Assembly: GCA_003660555.1 (NCBI GenBank)
Contig: QMUK01000008.1
Span: 1 to 21,627, forward strand
From: Thermococci archaeon
GTDB lineage: Archaea > Hadarchaeota > B88-G9
Direction: 5' to 3'
Length of the DNA: 21,627 nt
The notes beneath the pieces are model-generated. The model was given only the letters and a program-made list of their open reading frames with translations. It made no database searches and was not told the DNA's origin. Shown here in pieces: positions 21,599 to 21,627 of the stretch. The position numbers and the translations under genes were made by a program. Each line of letters starts with the position of its first letter. Within the stretch, counting starts at the first letter, position 1.

Positions 21599-21627
21599 AT
21601 GTCCGACGTGGTTTACCTAGCTCCGGA
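21599..21627 (+). CDS. 5' end of an unidentified gene cut by the window edge
   Basis: ATG 21599 follows GGGGATGA and opens a frame reading MSDVVYLAP to the end of the window. An overlapping ATG at 21595 hits a stop after eight codons, so 21599 is preferred. Only nine residues are visible, too few to name a family. The gene diverges from iorA, 117 bases apart, each with its own TATA element. Confidence 0.45.

Noticed and set aside
1-21627. CRISPR arrays, insertion sequences, tRNA or rRNA genes
   Set aside because: No regularly spaced direct repeats, transposase motifs, terminal inverted repeats or tRNA-like cloverleaf were seen; the only sizeable repeats are inside the S-layer gene.

Overview
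This window comes from an archaeon, probably a hyperthermophile. The evidence is an archaeal/eukaryotic-type prolyl-tRNA synthetase, a GPN-loop GTPase, an AMMECR1 protein, GfcR, an archaeosortase, archaeal lipid head-group enzymes, a Methanococcus/Thermococcus-style S-layer protein and indolepyruvate:ferredoxin oxidoreductase. Promoters look like archaeal TATA/BRE elements, Shine-Dalgarno motifs match GGAGGTGAT, TTG and GTG starts are common, and arginine is mostly AGA/AGG. The phylum cannot be fixed from the sequence alone. I see no tRNA, rRNA, CRISPR array or insertion sequence. Packing is very tight: all four convergent gene pairs abut or overlap.

Layout. Positions 1-873 (minus) hold the N-terminal part of a secreted subtilisin-like protease that runs off the left edge. 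It diverges from a 1012-residue S-layer protein (1283-4321) carrying a large insert of DxDGD-type, probably calcium-binding, repeats. An operon follows at 4544-7833: proS, a small DUF2240-like gene, a Mut7-C PIN-like nuclease, AMMECR1 and a winged-helix regulator. Next come a GPN-loop GTPase (8057-8791) and a membrane-lipid block (8754-10507). In that block an archaeosortase on the minus strand diverges from archaetidylserine decarboxylase and archaetidylserine synthase genes. GfcR and a zinc-ribbon protein (minus, 11339-10485) diverge from a three-gene cluster (11391-13378): a BsuPI/CARDB-like membrane protein with a cytoplasmic coiled coil, a thioredoxin-like protein and a Trm112-like zinc protein.

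The right half is central metabolism. Succinyl-CoA synthetase (sucC-sucD, minus) diverges from a two-subunit class I fumarase plus a class III aminotransferase (plus). A small secreted PepSY-like protein and a DUF192 protein follow. Indolepyruvate:ferredoxin oxidoreductase (iorA-iorB, minus) occupies the right end, and a new plus-strand gene begins at 21599.

How the genes fit together. (i) Cell surface: S-layer, subtilase, archaeosortase and the archaetidylserine pathway. In haloarchaea the archaetidylserine pathway is needed for archaeosortase-dependent lipid anchoring of surface proteins. (ii) Amino-acid and C4 metabolism: transamination, ferredoxin-linked 2-oxoacid oxidation to acyl-CoA, and an acyl-CoA ligase that can conserve ATP, joined to fumarase. 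(iii) Two divergent pairs (gfcR/surface protein and sucC/fumarase) each appear to share one palindromic TATA box placed almost exactly midway between their start codons.
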